Origin: Acetobacter sp. AN02
GTDB lineage: Bacteria; Pseudomonadota; Alphaproteobacteria; Acetobacterales; Acetobacteraceae
Direction of reading: 5' to 3'
Assembly: GCF_029759835.1 (NCBI RefSeq)
Contig: NZ_JAJJND010000009.1
Span: 1-43,284, forward strand
Length of the DNA stretch: 43,284 nucleotides
Shown here: positions 42,973 to 43,284 of the stretch, one piece after another
How the letters are laid out: each line of letters starts with the position of its first letter
How positions within the stretch are numbered: the first letter of the stretch is position 1
The notes under the pieces: generated by a model
The model's input: only the letters and a program-made list of their open reading frames with translations
Databases searched by the model: none
Told to the model about the DNA's origin: nothing
Position numbers and translations under genes: made by a program

Positions 42973-43284
42973 CACGAGACTGACGAAGCCAGGATATGAT
43001 TCCTTGGTTTTGTCATATCGGGTGGCGATGCGTCGCCAGTTCTTGAGTTTATTGAACAGGCGCTCGACGAGATTGCGCCAGCAGTATTTGGTTCTATCGT
43101 GAGGGACGGGAGTGCGGCGGTTGCTTTTGGCCGGGATGACGGCTTCGATTTCGTGTTTAGTCCCGGGATTTGATGGGGTATTATTTTCACGCGAGTGGAA
43201 GGACGCCTTATGGGACAGATACGTCATGGGAGCGCCACGACCACGCACGCCGTGCGAGCAGCAATACAGCGATCGCAGGCTTCG
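42920..43284 (-). mobile_element. Partial IS5-family insertion sequence at the window edge
   Basis: The element runs off the right edge. Its inner end lies at about 42915-42935, judged from where the neighbouring frame loses its own character; I could not identify the terminal repeat or a target duplication. The readable part encodes the C-terminal region of an IS5-like transposase on the minus strand. Confidence 0.7.
42934..43248 (-). pseudogene. IS5-family transposase, C-terminal fragment
   Basis: The C-terminal part carries the DDE-transposase end: I-E-A-V-I-P-A-K-S-N-R-R-T-P, then Y-C-W-R-N-L-V-E-R-L-F-N-K-L-K-N-W-R-R-I-A-T-R-Y-D-K, which includes the catalytic Glu and its Y-(2)-R-(3)-E-(6)-K signature, and the end W-I-P-F-V-H-E-T. 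Upstream of about position 43160 the frame no longer reads as transposase, so the gene may carry a frameshift or deletion, or it may continue in another frame beyond the window. Confidence 0.75.

Overview
The window is about 43 kb of GC-rich bacterial chromosome. It most likely comes from an alphaproteobacterium of the acetic acid bacteria group (Acetobacteraceae). The pointers are the gene order secY-adk-rpsM-rpsK-rpoA-rplQ, an adenylate kinase with a four-cysteine LID, ribosomal and RNA polymerase proteins of alphaproteobacterial type, and an IS5-like transposase remnant. No database search was possible, so this placement is inferred.

Layout. Positions 1-934 hold two minus-strand accessory genes: a small two-helix membrane protein and a phage fiber-tail-adaptor-like protein with a repeated C-terminal motif. 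Next come a GT61 glycosyltransferase (1138-2235, +), a PiT-family phosphate transporter (2251-3864, -) behind a Pho-box-like site, a Bfd-type [2Fe-2S] protein (3973-4224, -) behind a Fur-box-like site, a DUF2076 protein, and a large AsmA/YhdP-like envelope protein. The last is head-to-head with glnE (8600-11776, +), which is followed by a bcp-type thiol peroxidase (11824-12309, +). Three small minus-strand envelope proteins (12329-13328) close this part.

From 13469 to 41537 every gene lies on the minus strand and belongs to the transcription/translation supercluster. In transcription order it reads rplK-rplA-rplJ-rplL-rpoB-rpoC, rpsL-rpsG-tuf, rpsJ-rplC-rplD-rplW-rplB-rpsS-rplV-rpsC-rplP-rpmC-rpsQ, rplN-rplX-rplE-rpsN-rpsH-rplF-rplR-rpsE-rpmD-rplO-secY-adk, rpsM-rpsK-rpoA-rplQ. 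Together these make ribosome subunits, the core RNA polymerase, EF-Tu and the Sec channel. Two expected members are missing from their usual places: fusA between rpsG and tuf, and secE-nusG before rplK. Both rpoA and rplJ must start at TTG. Several gene gaps inside the cluster carry strong terminator-like hairpins (tuf/rpsJ, rplO/secY, rpsK/rpoA, rpoB/rpoC, rplL/rpoB), so the cluster is probably read as several overlapping units with attenuation between them.

To the right, divergent from rplK, lie nadK (41742-42572, +) and a short gene (from 42595) whose 3' end is replaced by an IS5-type element that runs off the window. The short gene resembles the hydrophobic pre-toxin part of polymorphic toxins.

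I found no CRISPR array, no tRNA or rRNA gene, and no clearly new multi-gene system. The most useful observations are the regulatory hairpins, the missing translation-factor genes, the TTG starts, the Pho-box-like and Fur-box-like sites, and the broken gene at the right edge.
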